Shown here: one piece after another, positions 61,941 to 64,000 of the stretch
Numbering within the stretch: position 1 is the first letter of the stretch
Layout: each line of letters opens with the position of its first letter
DNA from: Acetobacterium bakii
Lineage (GTDB): Bacteria > Bacillota > Clostridia > Eubacteriales > Eubacteriaceae
Assembly (NCBI RefSeq): GCF_001263355.1
Contig: NZ_LGYO01000044.1
Coordinates: 1-64,000 of the forward strand
Reading direction: 5' to 3'
Length of the DNA stretch: 64,000 nucleotides
The notes under the pieces: generated by a model
Database searches by the model: none
Told to the model about the DNA's origin: nothing
The model's input: the letters and a program-made list of their open reading frames with translations, nothing else
Program-made: the position numbers and the translations under genes

Positions 61941-62434
61941 TTTTTATCCTCCTAGTCTAACTTACCTTACTTCCCTACAGAATCACCCTCTGTATAAGAA
62001 TATAACATAATGATTTGAACACACTGTTTCCTATTGAAGAACCCTACCCTAGCCTGACCCTCCAAAAGTTCCTGAAGCAACATTTCCCCGAGGCTATATA
62101 AATACTAAGCTGGGAGAAGAGACCACCTCCTCGGTTCCTAGGTACTATATTACCCTTGGATGTGCAAACTATTCATAAATGCACTTCTCCTTGGTAAGTA
62201 TCTGCTATATATCGCTTTCATTCCGACCCCGACGCTAATCAGTGCGAAGCAATCCTAGCTGAAATGCACTTTGAAGACCTTCTCATATAGGTAAGTCCAT
62301 GGCCATTCCGCCTATTCCCCTTTAATTTATTGATTAGATGAATTTGTAGGTATACCGTATTTAAATGTGTTATTAAAATAATCCATATAATTCATAGAAC
62401 CGGCATAGTTGAATTTCTAAGTTCTAGAAACATA
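61941..62434. other. Unexplained intergenic region upstream of the decarboxylase
   Basis: About 490 bases, higher in GC (62050-62330) than other spacers here. It contains two related passages on the minus strand, each with ACTTACC, GAGAAG and AGTGCATTT in that order. A short frame near 62100-61985 (MLLQELLEGQARVGF) has no good ribosome site. I see no T-box or known riboswitch; it could be an extended leader or gene debris. Confidence 0.35.
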
Positions 62435-62473
62435 TAAAAAAAGAGCAACTAACTTTTGTTAATCGCTCTTTTT
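62435..62473. terminator. Terminator after the rhodanese gene
   Basis: AAAGAGCAACTAAC pairs with GTTAATCGCTCTTT (wobbles included), with A-run and T-run flanks. Confidence 0.75.
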
Positions 62474-62496
62474 AAATAAATTAATATTCTTCATTC

Positions 62497-62862
62497 TTAT
62501 TCTAATGTTTCAATAGGAAGGTTCATTCCTTTCCAACCCTCAAGTGCTCCTGCAAGCTCATAAGCTTCAAAACCTTCTGATAATAAAATAAGTAATGCTG
62601 TTTTTCCAAGCGTGGTACCACCAGTCCAGTCATATACAACATACGTTTTGCTTTTATCTAATTCATCTAAATGGTTTCCTAATTCTTTTGCAGGCATTGC
62701 AATAGCACCTTTTATTTGGTCTTTTTTTACCTGTGCCGGAGCGTTGCGAACGTCTAATATGACATATAGTGAATCTTCTTTTTCAATGTTTTCTAACACA
62801 GTAAAATGATTTATATATAAGCTAAGGTATGTTTCTAATAATTCGATTTTTTTTGTTTGCAT
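62497..62862 (-). CDS. Rhodanese-like domain protein lacking the active-site Cys
   Basis: A 121-residue single-domain rhodanese homolog. The fold motifs are present (VILDVRNAPAQVKKDQIKGA and YELAGALEGWKG), but the active-site loop reads YVVYDWTGGTT, with Asp where the persulfide-forming Cys normally sits. It is probably not a sulfurtransferase and may act as a sensor or binding protein. It is four bases after the MarR gene, in the same transcript, a common regulator-rhodanese pairing. Confidence 0.8.
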   Translation of the reverse strand: MQTKKIELLETYLSLYINHFTVLENIEKEDSLYVILDVRNAPAQVKKDQIKGAIAMPAKELGNHLDELDKSKTYVVYDWTGGTTLGKTALLILLSEGFEAYELAGALEGWKGMNLPIETLE

Positions 62863-62865
62863 CTT

Positions 62866-63390
62866 TTATTTCTCCATTTCTTGGGTATATTTTTGAGTGC
62901 TCTCATTAATTTTTTTTAATAAATTTGAGAGTTGTTGAATTTCTTCACTAGACAGGCTATCCAGCAAATTATTAACGATGCTAAAGTTTTCAGGTAAAAA
63001 ATTTTCTAAAACATGATTTCCTGTTTCAGTAAGTTGGACAGATAACGAACGTTTATCTGTAGTGGAAGTACTTTTTAAAATCCAACCCTTCATCTCCATT
63101 GCTTTTATTAATTTACTAACTGTTGCACGAGTAGCTCCCAATTTCTCAGAAATAACTGAAGGCAACAATGTTTGGTTTGGAGCATGATATAAAAACATCA
63201 AAATAATAAATCTTGATTCACTTAAACCGTTCTTATCAAGGGCATAATCATATTGTTTCTGCATATTACGATATGTCCATTGAAAATCAATAAATAATTT
63301 GACAACATCTGAATTTAATTCCGAATAAACATCTTTCATCAACTGTAAACGCTGATTATCAGGACGATCAACAAAAGTAAAGTTATCCAT
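62866..63390 (-). CDS. MarR-family transcriptional regulator
   Basis: A 174-residue winged-helix repressor of the MarR family. The DNA-binding part includes LPSVISEKLGATRATVSKLI and the wing KSTSTTDKRSLSVQLT. It forms dimers that release DNA on binding phenolics, drugs or oxidants. A perfect 24-bp palindrome lies directly upstream, overlapping its own promoter, so autorepression is very likely. It shares a transcript with the rhodanese-like gene. Confidence 0.92.
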   Translation of the reverse strand: MDNFTFVDRPDNQRLQLMKDVYSELNSDVVKLFIDFQWTYRNMQKQYDYALDKNGLSESRFIILMFLYHAPNQTLLPSVISEKLGATRATVSKLIKAMEMKGWILKSTSTTDKRSLSVQLTETGNHVLENFLPENFSIVNNLLDSLSSEEIQQLSNLLKKINESTQKYTQEMEK

Positions 63391-63405
63391 AAATAATCTC
63401 CTTTA

Positions 63406-63460
63406 TAATAGTTAGCCGGCTAACTATTAAAATTATAACATAATATATTTTGAATGTCAA
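63406..63460 (-). promoter_or_regulatory. MarR promoter and palindromic operator
   Basis: Minus strand: -35 TTGACA at 63455-63460, 17-base spacer, -10 TATAAT at 63432-63437. A perfect 24-base palindrome, half-site TAATAGTTAGCC, covers 63406-63429 at the transcription start. Confidence 0.8.
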
Positions 63461-63469
63461 TTTAAAAGA

Positions 63470-64000
63470 TTACAACTGTTACTCATGGCCCAACCAACGA
63501 TTAGCCGAGAGTGCCAGTCAACGATGGCAACAAGATAGATGAATCCCGTGGGCGTGCCACAGTACGTAATGTCAATGCCCCAAACCTGTTAACATAAGTG
63601 ATGGGGACATTCCGCAGTAAATAGGGGTAGGTTCGATCTTTCAAGTCACGTTTACTTAAGTTAGAGCCTGGATAAAAAGCGACGATCCCCATTTCATCCA
63701 TATATCGACGTACTCTTCGTTTGCCAATACCATGGAACCCCCTCTTTCGTAGTTCTTTCTGCATCCTTCGGCAACCATAAGAACACTCATCATAGTGGAT
63801 CTTGTCGATGGCATTCTTAATATCTACTTCTTCCTGACTTGGTTCGGCTTCTCCATGATTTTTGTAATAGGCTGATGAACAAGGTGATCCTAAAAGTTAG
63901 CACTGTTGCTTGACCGTAATCTTCGGGTTTGCGAACTCTATAAGTTCCTTCTTTTCTGTATTTCTGAGACTTGATCCTGTTTTTTTTTTTGAGCCAGGTT
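63470..64000 (-). pseudogene. IS3-family transposase remnant (partial at window edge)
   Basis: The minus strand from the right edge encodes an IS3-type OrfB with several lesions. Reading from the edge: KKELIEFANPKITVKQQC, an in-frame TAA (about 63898), then SSAYYKNHGEAEPSQEEVDI and CSYGCRRMQKELRKRGFHG, the HTH_21 region. A frameshift near 63590 precedes the first catalytic Asp (WGIDITYCGTPTGFIY), and the copy breaks off after IVGWAMSN near 63475, well before the DDE end. It is a dead, 3-prime-truncated insertion sequence that continues beyond the window. Confidence 0.8.

Noticed and set aside
61941-62434. T-box or ThDP riboswitch before the decarboxylase gene
   Set aside because: No T-box AGGGTGGNACCGCG and no THI-box CTGAGA/ACCTGA pair could be found.
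1-64000. CRISPR arrays, tRNA and rRNA genes
   Set aside because: I saw no regularly spaced direct repeats, no tRNA-like cloverleaf with a conserved TTCGA loop, and no rRNA sequence.

Overview
This window reads as a low-to-moderate GC Gram-positive anaerobe of the Clostridia, most likely an acetogen near Acetobacterium/Eubacteriaceae. The evidence is Firmicute-style Shine-Dalgarno sites, many intrinsic terminators, lipoprotein substrate-binding proteins, yjdF and cobalamin riboswitches, a corrinoid-linked nitrogenase-like pair, and a SCIFF-maturase-type radical SAM enzyme. The genus is inferred from gene content, not shown. I see no rRNA, tRNA or CRISPR array. Most genes lie on the minus strand.

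Region by region. 0-6.6 kb: DEAD-box helicase flanked by two tiny Lys-rich ORFs; an ABC-F ATPase behind a long hairpin-rich leader; a gene-free stretch with its own promoter and terminator that looks like a ~540-nt noncoding RNA; a beta-CASP metallo-beta-lactamase nuclease. 6.9-10.9 kb: SDR oxidoreductase, nitroreductase, an EamA transporter with a His-rich tail, thioredoxin, and a broken yjdF behind a yjdF riboswitch. 11-16.7 kb: a five-gene operon (NifH-like, NifD-like, binding protein, FecCD permease, ATPase) behind a cobalamin riboswitch with an intrinsic terminator; a divergent LysR gene follows.

18-42 kb is a transport island. Two paralogous five-gene Opp/Nik-type import operons lie head to tail. 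One continues into a pair of ABC half-transporters, the other into a DUF4198 protein and a fused double methyltransferase. A third unit holds a frameshifted methyltransferase and a flavodoxin. All three units begin with the same short RNA element, an intrinsic terminator containing a covarying inner hairpin, which I consider the best candidate for an undescribed regulatory RNA. A heterodimeric ABC exporter and a thioesterase close the island.

42-56 kb: Lon-like protease, a DUF3795-DUF1801 fusion, an intact yjdF with its riboswitch, a chemoreceptor, then two operons suggesting metal (probably zinc) limitation: def-radical SAM-DUF89, and CobW GTPase / CobW-permease fusion / TIGR03943 protein. 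56-64 kb is decayed: MFS and PucR-type pseudogenes, a group IIC intron remnant, a small membrane protein, a RelA/SpoT-domain protein, a ThDP-dependent 2-oxoacid decarboxylase, a MarR-rhodanese pair with a perfect palindromic operator, and an IS3-family transposase remnant running off the right edge.
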